DNA of 64,000 nt, from NCBI GenBank assembly GCA_032164245.1, contig JAVMKO010000009.1:77385212-77449211 (forward strand), given 5' to 3'. This document shows, in pieces, positions 26,404-41,394 of this stretch. The position numbers and the translations under genes are program-made. Below the pieces are notes generated by a model. That model did no database searches. It was not told where the DNA came from and saw only the letters and a program-made list of their open reading frames with translations. Within the stretch, counting starts at the first letter, position 1. Every line of letters starts with the position of its first letter. The stretch is from Sternotherus odoratus (taxonomy: Eukaryota; Chordata; Testudines; Kinosternidae).

Positions 26404-26689
26404 CAGTAAACCCTCGATTTAACTGACCTCGATTTAACGGACTTCGGATGCAACGGACAAAATTTCTGAGCAAGTCTGATGCATTCCTGATCCATTTCTG
26501 GCGGGCTGGGTGCCGGCTGCCGCCCGGGTCCCGGCAGCGGGCGGGCTGCGGAGCTGTCGACCCGAACCTGTGGCGGGCGGGCTGCTGATCTGATAGATCT
26601 TTTTATTATTATTATTATTAAATAACGGACTTTTTGATTTAACGGACACCCCCTCGCCCGAATTAGTCCGTTAAATGGAGGTTTTACTG
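26404..26689. mobile_element. Tigger/pogo-like MITE
   Basis: The left end CAGTAAACCCTCGATTTAAC and the right end, read inward, CAGTAAAACCTCCATTTAAC form inverted repeats. Both are flanked by TA (26402-26403, 26690-26691). The interior has a GC-rich block (26495-26590) and an ATT tract. It is non-autonomous. The longer relative at 35334-35847 lies in an HSF intron in the opposite orientation. Confidence 0.85.
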
Positions 26690-26879
26690 TACAGGAACAT
26701 GGAGCTGTGTACATGTCCAACAAGTCTAGATCTGAACAAACTTCAGCCTCTGATGTTCACGTTTTACAGAGTAAAAGTGATGGGGGGGGGGGGATATTTG
26801 AGCGTCTCAATCCTGGTCTGTCCGTTTTGATCTAACACTAAACACCACAGTTTCTGGAGGCAGAAACACGCCCAAGCAC

Positions 26880-27550
26880 CCAGAGGCGGGGGCCCCGCTG
26901 TTACCTCAGACCGCCCTATGCCAGCTAGTGCCCTGCAGGGAAAGAACCCCACAGCCCTGCAGGGCTACCTCAGCTTGCGACCTTCATCCCTGCCGCCCCC
27001 CAGGCAGGAGCCGGGCCCCCCAGCCGTGGGGGAGGAGGGAGGGGACGACACACCCAGTGACGCCAGCCGGTTAGCTGTCAGGGGAAGGCGAGGCACCCGG
27101 GCTCCCTGGGCCGGTCCCCGCCCCCGGCAAAGGGGGGGGGGGGTTAAGGCGGCAAAGGGGGGAGGGTTAAGGCGGCAACACCCCGCTCGCTTCTCTCCCC
27201 GCTGTCACTCAATCGCCGGCGGCCTGGGCAAAGCCAGCCGGGATGGGGGGCGTCGGGCCCGCCCAGCCCCCACTTCCCCTCAGGGCCGGGCCAAGCCGCG
27301 CGGGCCCCGCCCCGCCGAACGGCGCGCGCTCCCCCTCCTCCGCGCGCCGGCCGGCGGACGCCGCTGCGGCTGTGGGCGGGCCGCGGCCTGAGGGCGAGGA
27401 GCGACGGCGGAGCGCCACTGCGGATCACTCCGCGCGTGGGGGGAGAGACGGAGACGGCGGAGGAAGCGACGAGCCGCGGGGTGAGGACCCCGAGAGCGCG
27501 TGGGGGGGGGTTAACCCCAGTGAAGGGGGCGAGGGAGGGGGCCTGAGTTG
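26880..27550 (+). promoter_or_regulatory. EOLA1: CpG island, EOLA1 promoter
   Basis: About 670 bp of GC-rich, CpG-dense DNA, densest at 27180-27510, in an otherwise AT-rich region. It has no TATA box and several G-runs. It ends with a candidate donor (GTGAGG at 27481) that would join a non-coding first exon to the EOLA1 exon whose acceptor is at 29218-29219. Open frames of 69-157 codons here on both strands are by-products of high GC content. Confidence 0.75.
27300..27480 (+). other. EOLA1: probable non-coding first exon of EOLA1
   Basis: The 3' end is set by the donor ccgcggg|GTGAGG at 27481. The start is unknown; 27300 is a guess within the island. It would splice to 29220, 42 bp upstream of the ATG. 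Transcript data would be needed to fix it. Confidence 0.4.
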
Positions 27551-28554
27551 ATGGTGGGGGTTGAGGGGAGCCCAAGGGTGAGGGGGGCCCTGAGTTGATG
27601 GGGGGGGATCCTAGGGTGAAGGATCCCAGAGTTCATAGTGGGAGTTGGGGGGGGGGGGGAGCTCGTAGGGTGCCCTGAGTTGATGGTGGGAGGAGCCCAA
27701 AGGGGCGAGGAGGGGGGGGGGCTGAGTTTTGATGGTAGCAGGGGGTGGGTGTAGTGAGAGGGGTCCTGAGTCAGCACTTGGCTGGGTGTTGAATCACCCC
27801 CATATGAGTGGTGTAAGTGTAAGACAAGTGACTCTCCTGTCTGAGACCCCTTGAATGAAGGGTTCTGTAGTAGTGAAGTTTTACTGGACATTGGCAAGGT
27901 AAAAACCAGTCTAGAATGAGTTTTCTATACTATTGATAACATGGTGGTGCATGTGGTATTGTTAAACATCTAATTTCCTCCAAATCCTGTTTGTTTACTT
28001 CTTGCCAAAGGTAGACTCTTCTAGTTGTTCTAGTTTTATAGCTGGCCTTTCTCCTCTGTACCACAGTGCCCCCGCTGTGGGATTTACCCTTCTTTGATTT
28101 GTAAAGAAAACCAAGGGTAAATCCCAGCAACATACTGTTCTCACAGTGTTTGAAAAAACAAATATAGTTAGATTTAGCATATTTCTGTCTTGCCTGCCAC
28201 TCTGGCCGGGTCAAACCATCTTTAGATACCTTTGTTGGCTTTCACAGGCCCACATAATTTGATTTTTAGTTTCTTACCCTGGCCTACAAGGTGCAGGACA
28301 ATTTAACTCCTGCCTCTCAGCTCTCCTGTCTTCAACTCCTTCCCCACTCTTCCAAACCTGCAAGACTAATGATTCGTTTTGTGTCTTGCCTCCACTCTTG
28401 TCCCCGTGTCCTCTTGCGTTTTGCTCCTTTCTTCCAAAACACTCTCCATGACATGGGCTGTAAACTAATGTGAAAAGTTTAATTTCTATTTGTAAATACT
28501 TGTAGCTAGTTTCTGATCTTAGTTATGGTGACAGAGTAACATCTGATTTGGTAA

Positions 28555-28795
28555 GGGTCTTGTGGGTAAAGCATTAGACTAGGACTTAGGAGTTCTGAGT
28601 TCAGCTCTTGGATTGATCTCCCTTTTCTCCCTGTAAAATGGAGATAATATTTCCTATCTCCCACTGTTTGACTTATCTATTTAAATTGTAAGATTGTCCA
28701 GCAGGGACAGTTTCTCACTCTGTGTTTGTTACAACGGGGCCCTGATCTTGGTTGGGGCTTCTAGGCACTACCATACAAATAGTAGACACCAGTGT
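28555..28795 (+). repeat. MIR-like SINE
   Basis: Blocks 'gtaaagcattagactaggac', 'ggagttctgagttcagctct' and 'ctgtaaaatggagataata', followed by a tail with 'aaattgtaagattgtccagc' and 'cggggccctgatcttggttg'. Sense orientation, in EOLA1 intron 1. Confidence 0.65.
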
Positions 28796-28958
28796 AACAG
28801 ATTATCAACTGATTTTTGGAGTTTCAAGACCAATTAAATGTTTGCAAACTCACTGTTGCTTTCTAGAAATTCTATGGCATTCTGAAGGTACGGTGACCTG
28901 AATAATGAGACTGTTTTGCAAAACTTCCCAAGACTGTTGTGCAGGTAGATGCATTCTG

Positions 28959-29136
28959 AGGGGAGGGATAGGTCAGTTCTTTGAGCATTGGCCTGCTAAA
29001 CCCAGGATTGTGAGTTCAATCCTTGAGGGGGCCATTTAGGGATATGGGGCAAAAATAGGGATTGGTCCTGCTTTGAGTAGGGGGTTGGACTAAACGATCT
29101 CCTGAGGTCCCTTCCAACACTGAGATTCTATGATTC
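28959..29136 (+). mobile_element. tRNA-derived SINE with CR1-type tail
   Basis: The 5' part is tRNA-like: an A-box-like 'ggataggtcagttctttgag' and a B-box-like 'ggattgtgagttcaatcctt'. The 3' part is the CR1 LINE terminus 'gggttggactaaacgatctc' then 'ggtcccttccaacactgaga' and 'ttctatgattc'. This composite is characteristic of turtle Pol III SINEs mobilised by CR1. It lies in EOLA1 intron 1, about 80 bp before the acceptor at 29218. It is not a functional tRNA gene. Confidence 0.85.
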
Positions 29137-29255
29137 GTTTTCTGTGGCCATTGCTGGATGGATTTTCAAGTCCTGAACATGTTGTGCTAATTAATTTTTT
29201 CCCTTCATAAACTAAACAGGATATATGAGAGAAATAAGGTAAAGAGTGACACTGA

Positions 29256-32796
<3,541 letters not shown>

Positions 32797-34315
32797 GCTA
32801 TATTTGTGTCTACCTGAGTTTAAAACTGTTATGTCAGATGTCATTACGTTAGCTTCATACAGGTAGGTGGTTTTTATTTTTTCCCCCAAGCTGTTATTTG
32901 GAATGTATTAATGGTGAATGTTTTTTTTTATAGAAATAGATATGACACAAAAACTGATTTGAGTTTTTTCTTTGTTTTTTGTAACCTCAGAATAAGAAGT
33001 TGAAATAATGAGAGAAATGTCTGGAATTATTTTTCTACAAACTAATGAAGAGATGTCATTGTAATGACCATTATTGATATATTTTATGTGAACAATTGTA
33101 AATTTTTAAAATGTGTTTAATATATTGAGATATAGATGTACCTGTTTTAAATATTGAAACTTAAAAGGATGTATGGTTGCATCGGGATATGGGATGAAAT
33201 GGAGTGAAAAAGTGTTCAGTTATATTTGTTGTAAGTAGAAACTCGGGCCCTGGTCCTAGAATGATTTATGCATGTGAATAGTCCCCTTGACTCCTACCAT
33301 TTTTTAAAAAATTATTCAGAAGAACTACTCATGTAAGTAAAGTTAAGCATGTGTATAAGTTTCAGGACTAAATGAGGACTAATTTAAAATTCAGCATCAG
33401 TGTTTCAGAGTAGGATACCACTTTATTCTAGGACATAGGTCTTATTTTGAAATAAAATATGAATTTCTGCTCAGATGTTTGTAGGCATTTCATTTTTCCC
33501 TATAACCATAGGTATTAACAAAATGCAAACATGCAGCATAATTAGTTAATGTAGTTCAAATTATGGATTCAGTCTGTCTATTCAAATTCCCACTACAGTA
33601 TTCTCATTCACCTTCTACCCTATGAGGGTAGTTGGTGTTGCTATGTGCTGCTGTGCTTTCCAGCAGTGATTACATGTCATTAGTGGGATGATGCAATTTC
33701 TTTTTAACAGTTTAAGTTTATAAAGTGCCTTTTATCCTTTGACATCAAAAGTGATATATAAATAGAAGTTATATCTAATAATATTCAGGCACTCCTTTGC
33801 ATTAGTGATAGAGATTTTGGTTCCCCTTTATGGACTCTGTAGCATGACTGGTACTTGGAAGGATAAGAATACTTGGTGTTAGATGCATTTGTTCAGTTAC
33901 ACCTTTTACAAATGCAATAGCTTCTAGTATTCTCATTTAAGATGGAAAACATTGGTAAATGGTGGGGAATTATTTTTAAAATACTGAATTAAAATTAAAC
34001 CTTCACTGGGCATCATGCCAAAGGACTGGATTTCTAGAGACGGGACCCAATCCTGTGAAGATACGAGTGCCAGGACTGGGTATGTGATCCCTATGTCTAA
34101 GATCTGTTAGTGTACTACTGCTTGATGTGTTTTACATCTGGTGGGGAGAAGCATGCATTTTTAAGAATCTCTAGCTCAGCCTTGTTTATGCTGCCTACCT
34201 GGGAAACTTAAGTATAGAGAAGAAAAATACTCCCATTAGACTTTTTAACCAGTTTAATTGTATATTATTTTTAAAAGACATGATCTGGTTCAGCCATTAT
34301 AAATTAATTTGTCAG
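32797..34315. other. EOLA1 3' UTR then intergenic spacer
   Basis: AT-rich sequence. The EOLA1 3' UTR would run to shortly after the AATAAA at 33451. A possible ATTAAA on the minus strand at 34258-34253 lies 60 bp past the copy A stop. EOLA1 and HSF copy A converge here. Confidence 0.5.
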
Positions 34316-34990
34316 TCACAAGAGTTCTGCTGAATATGAGTTTGCAGAATCACAGCTGGCAGAAGGCTCAGTATTATCATAGCAGTTGCATAAAGAACAT
34401 GTCTGACCTGGAGAAGTAAATTGTTGGTTGAGAGTTTCTGTCAAAGGAATAGATGAAGTTGCTGCCATCAACATTGAAAACCAGGGGTTCCAAAAGGACA
34501 TTAAAGTAATAAACTGAGCATTCACAAACACAAAGTCCTGGTAAGTTGAAGGTAAATGATGGAGTCCCATTGAGGGTTCAAGCCCTGTTTCTGAAGTCAG
34601 AGGAAAACATGGACAAATTGAGCTGGTGGCATTAGTATCCATACATGGATTTCTTTCCTGGTTATAAATACCATTTTGAATAGAGTTTTCAGTTCCATTT
34701 TCCAAAGGCCATGGTGTAGAGACTGGGTAGGAATGGTTCATTTTGCCATTCCCTGCATTTTTTGACTTATTTGGTAGATTATTTATTGTTTCTTTTAGAC
34801 AAAGTGTTTGCAAATCATTTGGCTGAGTTGAATCTTGAAAGGAAATATATTTCTTAGGAGTGGCTGTCTTTCTTCTCTTCAGATTAGGACTGATGGGATT
34901 TGGCTGTTCATTACTTTTGATGCCAATTCTTCTCTTCATTCTCTGAATGAGAAAGGGGTACCCTCTTCTAAAATATGCATTGTGGTACAA
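34316..34990 (-). CDS. HSFX/HSFY-like: HSF copy A exon 2 (terminal)
   Basis: Starts LYHNAYFRRGYPF directly after the acceptor. 224 codons then TGA at 34318-34316. Completes the DNA-binding wing and forms the long Ser/Thr/Asn-rich C-terminal region. Confidence 0.85.
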   Translation of the reverse strand: MYHNAYFRRGYPFLIQRMKRRIGIKSNEQPNPISPNLKRRKTATPKKYISFQDSTQPNDLQTLCLKETINNLPNKSKNAGNGKMNHSYPVSTPWPLENGTENSIQNGIYNQERNPCMDTNATSSICPCFPLTSETGLEPSMGLHHLPSTYQDFVFVNAQFITLMSFWNPWFSMLMAATSSIPLTETLNQQFTSPGQTCSLCNCYDNTEPSASCDSANSYSAELL

Positions 34991-37900
34991 CTGGAAGAAA
35001 ATTCCAAACATTTTTTTAAATTTAACATGTAACAATAAGGTTCAGACTGTTAACTTGTGAAACAAACATAAGCTATCTTTCCATCAAAAATGTTGGGGCC
35101 TATTGTCTGTATGCTGTGAACTGTCATACTAAACCTCAGATTCTCTCTAGTAATAAAAAGCTATCTGGTTGTGTATCCCTTAGTCAGATAAAACTCCCAT
35201 TTAAATTAATAGAAGTTTTGCCTATGTATAAAACGTAGGATTTGCGTATCATGTTACCACGTTGTAAGACATGAAAGATTTTTCCAAATTTCATAGCTGA
35301 ATGTCTTTTTTTTTTTTAAGTGAAATCGTAGTACAGTAAAACCTCCATTTAACGGACTAATTCGGGCGAGGGGGTGTCAAATCAAAAAGTCCGTTATTTA
35401 ATAATAATTAAAAAAAACAAGCTGTCGGAGCAGCAGCCTGCCCGCCACAGGGTCAGGGCGGCAGCTCCGCAGCCCGCCTGCTGCTGTGACCCGGGCAGCA
35501 GCCAGGAGCCGGCAGCCAGCCTGCCCACAGCTGGGACCCCGGCGGCAGCCGGGAGCCGGCAGCCAGCCCACACGGGTCCCGGCTCCCGGGACCCGCCAGC
35601 CAACCCTCCCGCTGCTGTGACCCGGGCGGCAGCCAGCCCGCCCGCGGCTGGGACCCCGGCGGCAGCTGGCAGCCAGCCCGCACGGGTCCTGGCTCCCGGG
35701 ACCCGCCAGCCAACCCGCCTGCTGCCTGGACCCGGGCGGCATCCGGAAGCCAGCAGCCAGCCCGCCAGAAATGGATCAGGAATGCATCAGACTTGCTCAG
35801 AAATTTTGTCCATTGCATCCGAAGTCTGTTAAATCGAGGGTTTACTGTAACTGGAGAAGGAAGAGACCTAAAAGGCACCTAATCTATCGGTTTGAGGCAA
35901 TGGTGTGTTGTTCTCTGCAATACTTTTTCTTGAGCTTTGCCTAATCTCGTTTTAAATGTCCCGAGATGTAGGGTTTTTGCCATTCTCCATACTCCAATAG
36001 GGCTCACTAGCAGGAAATTCTTCCTGATACTCAGTTTATTAATCCCATTACTCTTAATTATACACCATAAGTAATTTATTGCCAGTTTTGGTATTTATAC
36101 ATTTGTATTTCTTGTTAGGTTATCTTTTCCCTATGCTACACACACACTTTACAATAATTAAGGTTTACTTAAATGCCAGCCACATCATCTTTTGATATTG
36201 CTATATACAATTAATGTAGCTAGAACCCTTTAAAGGGTTATCAAAGACTTGTCAATCACTTCATATTGAGCAGTGTAATCAGAAGACATTTGGAGCCAGC
36301 TCCTCAACACTGCTCCAGCAGCACAAAGCAGCTATAAATTCTATGTAAAGGGACCTGGGGAGTCCCCTGACTAAGGCCTGGTCTACACTAGGACTTTTAC
36401 AATGGTATAGCTACACCTCTCAGGTGTGAAAAATCCACACACCCCGAGGGGCATAGCTATAGCCACTCAATCCCCAGTGTACACACTTCTACCTAGCTAC
36501 CACTTCTCAGGGAGGTGAATTACCTACACTGAAGGGAACTGCTCCCATTGACAGTATGTACACTGAAGCACTGTACCAGTGTAGCTGTGCTACTATGGGC
36601 TTTTGTACACTTAAATGGCTAAAGTGAAGCTGCTGTAGTGGCTCCAATGCCACAGTGTGTACAGCCCCTTTTCCTACAGAGTCACAAGGGGTGTAGCTTG
36701 GGGAAAGGTCTGGCCCTTGTCACAGATCTTAGTGAGTGCCCCATGCCATCTACTAGGATTGCTGTGAGGGGAATGCAAGTCTCTGTGCTCTGAATTCCCA
36801 GGGGGTGAACCTCAGGGTCCCTAGGCACACATTAGGGTGCAGATCTTCCTTCCAAGTGCTGGAATTTGCTGACCAGCGGCCTTCTCCCTCCCTGCACAAT
36901 GCTGATGCTTCAGACACCCCAGTACTTAAATACATTCCCCTCTCAGAACTCCACTCCAAAAAAAATGTGACGCTTCTAGTTAACTCTCACAGGCCCAGGT
37001 AGTAGTTGTGAAGCAATTAATGCACACATTTTGTTTAGTCTATCAACTTAATACTCAAGAGAGAAAGCACAGGAGAGTACAGATTATACAAAATATCCTA
37101 AATGCAATGTTCCCCAATAGTTATCCCCCCTTGGGAGTCCAGGGGGGGATCATATGTGCTTTCACAGACAGGAAAGCTCCCCCACCCCCTTACCCTGCAG
37201 GTTGCATCAATCTTCCCCATCTTAATCTGGTGGAAAATGGCTCTCTTACCCCCGCTACCCCCATAAGTCCTTTTATAGACTTCCACTTGGATCACCTGCT
37301 TCTTTTGTTTTGCCTTCCTAAACCCCCTTCCTCTAAGACAAGAGGAGGAAGTGTCTTCTTCTAGGAAGATCAAACCTATTGCGTCAGTAGACAGTCATTG
37401 AGTGATAGTCATTCACTGTTGCTCGGGCCCAGCAGAGACATGACACCCAGGGGATCCTCATCCACGGAGGCTTTCTATGGCACAGTAATTTCATGATCCA
37501 ATTTAATAAAATCATCCAAAATTCATAAGGTACAGACAGAACACCCAACTCATCACAGCCCAGGTGTCCCTGTGCCCCAGTCATCCCAGGATTTTGGAAC
37601 AGCTCCTTGCAGTTATGGGCAATTGGTGTAATATACAGCATCTTTCATGTGGCTCTGTTCTGTCATGTGATGCACCTGGTATCTGCCTGCTCAAGAATTG
37701 GGGCAGAACAAAGATAACTTAAAGCAATGTTTATACTCCACCTTCTCCTGAGCTACGTCTTGCGCACAAAGGCTGAGACTCAAGGATGTGTCCCTTTATG
37801 TAAAGCAGGGAAATTATTTAGAACATAAATTACTACTACTTTACCAGTATTCTGGTTCTGTTTTCCTCTGCTTGAAAATAATGCAAAGTAATACTTTTAC

Positions 37901-38396
37901 GTATTTTACTGAATCCATACAGGTTGAGTTGTCGAATGAAGCTTTTCATGCTATCAGTATAAAAAATCCTTAAGATGCCTCTTCGGTCTAAGATTTCTCT
38001 CTGAAAGCAGATTTCATCTATAATGACACAATCTCCAGGATCATTCCAACTAATAGACTTGAACTCATCACTTTCTACTATCTTCCACAGTTTTTTGGGA
38101 AAGGAGAGAGAAAGCAGCACATTTATCTCGCCAGTTTCTACTTTACGTTGGTTACAGCTACGGCATGGACGTTTTTTGGAGAAGCTGGCATCATCTTGCA
38201 CTTCATAAGCATCTTCTTTCAAAATGTCCTTTGCAGGTAAATCTGGTGTGTTCTGGTCCAACGTTAAAGGACCAGATGAAAGCTTTTTATCTGATTTTTC
38301 AGGACTAAAGGTTTTTTGGTCTGTGGATATTAGCGCTACTGCCATATCAAACAGAGCTTTAAATTTGTCTTCTTTTTCTGAAGTGTTTGTAGCCAT
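34316..38396 (-). CDS. HSFX/HSFY-like: HSFX/HSFY-like heat-shock factor, copy A (408 aa)
   Basis: Two coding exons on the minus strand, 38396-37845 and 34990-34316, joined in phase 0 (donor GTAAAG at 37844, acceptor TTCCAG ending 34991), encoding 408 residues. Family members are nuclear DNA-binding proteins of the divergent HSFX/HSFY group, mostly testis-expressed in mammals. The HSF DNA-binding domain spans about residues 97-208: LSFPKKLWKIVESDEFKS, SWND, then the recognition helix SFIRQLNLYGFSK (about 152-164), and in exon 2 YHNAYFRRGYP and MKRRIGIK. A basic stretch KRRKTATPKK in exon 2 may be a nuclear signal. The C-terminus has NPWFSM, shared with copy C. I see no heptad oligomerisation region, as is usual for this group. 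The intron carries a Tigger-like element (35334-35847). Copy A versus HSFX or HSFY orthology is not resolved. Confidence 0.87.
35334..35847. mobile_element. Tigger/pogo-like element carrying a GC-rich minisatellite
   Basis: The ends CAGTAAAACCTCCATTTAAC and, read inward from 35847, CAGTAAACCCTCGATTTAAC match the element at 26404-26689 in reverse. TA is on both sides (35332-35333, 35848-35849). Inside, 35440-35770 is a decayed tandem array of roughly 100-bp units rich in 'gcagccagcccgcc' and 'cccggctcccgggacccgcc', about three copies. In HSF copy A intron. Long frames on both strands (up to 152 codons) come from this array and are not genes. Confidence 0.85.
35855..36090 (-). mobile_element. 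CR1-like LINE fragment, antisense
   Basis: Contains 'ggcacctaatctatcggttt', 'tgcctaatctcgttttaaat' and 'aggaaattcttcctgatact', blocks seen in antisense CR1 3' regions. In HSF copy A intron. Confidence 0.55.
36371..36675. mobile_element. MITE-like repeat, 'ggtctacact' end
   Basis: Starts 'aaggcctggtctacactagg', the same terminus as at 4523, and contains several short blocks with 'gtacac' and 'gtgtagct'. It is probably a member of the same broad family. In HSF copy A intron. Confidence 0.55.
37845..38396 (-). CDS. HSFX/HSFY-like: HSF copy A exon 1 (DNA-binding domain)
   Basis: 184 codons from ATG at 38396 to the donor at 37844. N-terminal acidic/serine-rich leader, a CRSCNQRK cysteine-basic patch at about 78-85, then most of the HSF fold. 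Confidence 0.88.
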
Positions 38397-38600
38397 GAAT
38401 CTAGATGGAGTAAGTTAAACCTGGAAATGTAATGTATTCAGTCCAGGATAGTTCTAAAGACATGGTAAATACTTGGTTACAGTGTAGGGTGAAGTTCTAG
38501 AATGTTACTACAGTGAAGCGACACCATGGCTGTGACATATACTGTTTTTGTTACTCTAGTGATGTCATATGTTCTAGGAATGCTGGCAGGATAAATTATT
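38397..38600 (-). promoter_or_regulatory. HSFX/HSFY-like: HSF copy A promoter with HSE-like core
   Basis: TTCTAGAA at 38495-38502 (about 99 bp upstream of the ATG) is a TTCnnGAA heat-shock-element core, extended to TTCtaGAAtgTTa. GCTGTGACATA follows at 38529-38539 and a CRE-like TGATGTCA at 38560-38567. The first two elements recur upstream of copy C with exactly the same 34-bp spacing, so this is a conserved promoter. There is no CpG island. Confidence 0.6.
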
Positions 38601-40424
38601 TATGTGTGTATAAAATATACAGGGCCAAACTGTATAATAATAATAATAAAGATGTTATTTCTTTAGTATTGTACAAAAACTGAGTGTCTGTCCAGGACTC
38701 TAGGAAATCCTGCCATAAATTACACAAAGAATAAAATTAAACAGCCTGCCAACCCCCACCTTCCCCCACAGATCCAAACTCCATCACAGCCCCCCTGCAG
38801 CAGTCTGAAGGATTGCCTTGTAGTGTTCCCTAAAGGCCCATAAACCAGGCTTATTTTGAATCTGAGGCAGAGCTACTTCCAGAACTGACAGCACCTCTGG
38901 AGAACACTGTACTGCCAGCCTCTTCTCTGTTTCCTATCTGTTTCCCATTTTTAGCCTATCACTGGTTTCCTTTCCAAAGTGGTCTGCTCCCATCATTGTT
39001 CATACTCCACCTGTCACTTTTAGGACCCAATACAGCCCCATTGACATCAGTGGTAAACCTTATAGAATTTAATGAGAAAAGGATCCAACTATTAGATTGT
39101 ACAAACAGTGGGGCACTGACATAGGTAGACAATGTGTAACTTGTGTGTGTTTGTACTGTGCACAAAGTATATAGCACTACAATATATATACATGGGGCTG
39201 AACCAAACCTCCAGTTACAAACATATCTGAATTTTAGTGAGATTCAGATCTGGGTGTAAAATTTGCAACTTGCCTTACCTCTGCAAGGGGACTAGCCAAA
39301 ATTTTCAATAAACACAGCCCTGAACATTTAAAAGTTTGGATCCAAACTTGTCAGCTTGGGACCATCACTAATGGCTATGTTCTCGTTCACATAAGATATA
39401 TTCTCAAAACAGATTAGGTAATATTCATTCTTAGCATACACAGGAATTTTTCTAAAAGATAAACTGTTGCTGTCTGATTTTCAGTTATCTGTCATAGATT
39501 GGCAGTTCTTTTTGAAATAATATTGATAATTACTTAAATTCAGTTTATTTTGGCTCAGATTTTCTGGATTTAAAATGATATTCACTGAAAACAGTAAAAA
39601 AAATATATACTGGTAATTATTAGTTTATGCAAAAAAAATCCAAATATTTTTCATATCACTTCTGGTTTCTGTGGGTTCAGTTTTGCACAATTCCTAGTTT
39701 AATTTCTTATTCAAGAATAAGTTAAGGGTATGTGAGTGAGTATGTGACAATTATAAAAATGGTGCTGATTCATATTTATTTGCCAAATAATTGGAAAATT
39801 ATTTGTATTTGCCAAATACAATGGACTTGTATTAATAATCATGGGGGGGGAGGGTAATATGCCTCTCTTCTCCTGTGCCCTAATCAAGGTGTTAAAATGC
39901 AGCAATGAATTAACATGCTAAGACAATCAATCAGCCCACTAATTAAATACGTTAATGACAGTATTAAATAGCACTACCATGGTCTATGAGCCTCTACCCA
40001 AAGTTGATTAATTTAAGTATGGATTTATACTGCATAAGAAAGGCAACCTTTCTTAAATTATCTATATTTAAATTTCACTAGAAATCATTAAAATCCAGGC
40101 CACATCGATGTGTCAATAGTCCATTAGTGCTACTGACCTCTTATTCAATACTCACCTCTGCTGATGTTTACGCTTCCAGAAGGTAGTTCACCTGTGTCAT
40201 GGAATGCGCTATATAGCACATCTCCATGTCTGGCGGCTCAGGTTTTTTATAGTACTTTGAATCTAAGGTCTGACTATCCTTTGTTGTTCAGTGCATATAT
40301 TGTTTTTCTTCCTATAGGACTTAAAACATCTTTCATTAAAAGAGCTGCACAGCATATTTAATAATCTGGTTATTACAGCTTCTGAATAGTACCAAACCAT
40401 AATCCATTGGTTTTGTGTATTGTT
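38601..40424. other. spacer between HSF copies A and B
   Basis: AT-rich DNA with an (ATA)n tract at about 38636-38648. No gene recognised. Confidence 0.45.
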
Positions 40425-40650
40425 TCTCAAAGGAGCTCAAATTGGTTTACAAAACATTTTTAATTAAGCTTTCCATCACCACTGTGAGATAGATGATATT
40501 ATTCCCATTTTACTAATGCACAAATTAAAGTAGAGGAAGGCTTAGTGACTTTTCAAGGTTACACAGCAAGCCAGTGACAGTTAAAAATAGGACTCAGGAA
40601 TTGTGATTCTCAGTGTTTTACTCTAAACAATAGACCAACACAACCTTTAA
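40425..40650 (-). repeat. MIR-like SINE, antisense
   Basis: Contains 'attcccattttactaatgca', 'caaggttacacagcaagcca' and 'aggactcaggaattgtgatt', the reverse-complement layout of MIR-type SINEs. Confidence 0.7.
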
Positions 40651-40875
40651 TCATCTCTGTATGTAATGAATCATAAACCAGTCTACATGGTGAGCCAGGT
40701 TTGGGGAAATGTTATCCAGGCTACTTAGACGCTCAAGACAAGAGACTGGTAACCACACATGCTTAGAGAAGATGCCAAAGCTTTTTTCTGTACTTAGGAT
40801 AGGAAATACCTACCCTGTAGGTTTGTTGGAAGTATGAAGAAATGCATGGCTGAAGAAACTCTGACATTACTATTG

Positions 40876-41394
40876 AACACTGTAGCAAGGTCAAGACTCA
40901 CTTGTGTGGCGCCTCTTGCTGGTGGTTCAGGAATTAGCTCTTTCCAGCATCTGGTGCACCCTCTGCAGGCCAGTGTCTCACCTGCTGCTGTCTCTGTGTC
41001 CCCCCAGTTCACTGAGGCAGACTGCCGTCTGTAATGGCCATTCATCATTGGCAAGGGGGGTTTGGACCAGCTGCCTCTTCCTAACCCGAGCTGCACCTTT
41101 GCAACCACAGTGCCTATTTGAGGTCTGCACAAGGCCAGCAACCTGCAGAGTTGCCAGGCTGGAGCTCCCCAGCTCTGCTCTGTGGCCTGCTCCCAGGCAG
41201 CTAGATCCTTCTCCTTCTAAACCTAGAGAGAGACTCCTTCAGTTCCTGCATGACAGCCCTTTTATAGGGTCAGCTATGGCCTGATTGGGCCATGGCCCCA
41301 TCTGTGGCTGCTTCCCCAATCAGCCTTTCCCAGACACAGCCCTCTCCAGGGCTGATTTTAACCCCTTCAGGGCCAGAGCAGGGTGATCAAACAC
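40876..41394 (-). mobile_element. solo LTR (509 bp), minus orientation, 5-bp target duplication
   Basis: The LTR is 40881-41389. On the minus strand it starts TGATCACCCTGC and ends CCTTGCTACA, and AACAC flanks both sides (40876-40880, 41390-41394). It shares blocks with the LTR at 2382-3113: a 'ctataaaaggg' TATA region (41256-41266), 'ctgcagagggtgc', 'gagctaattcc' and a GCTACA end. No internal viral genes are present. Its promoter would point towards HSF copy A, about 2.5 kb downstream. Confidence 0.85.

Noticed and set aside
26918..27575. Frames up to 157 codons on both strands at the CpG island
   Set aside because: High GC lowers stop-codon frequency; Arg/Pro/Gly-rich translations in several frames at once indicate non-coding promoter DNA.
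28959..29030. Possible tRNA gene (A- and B-box-like)
   Set aside because: Continuous with a CR1-type tail and without a foldable cloverleaf; it is the head of a SINE. The same holds for 45300-45386.
35374..35878. 152- and 141-codon frames rich in Ala/Gly/Pro
   Set aside because: Translations of the minisatellite in the Tigger-like element.
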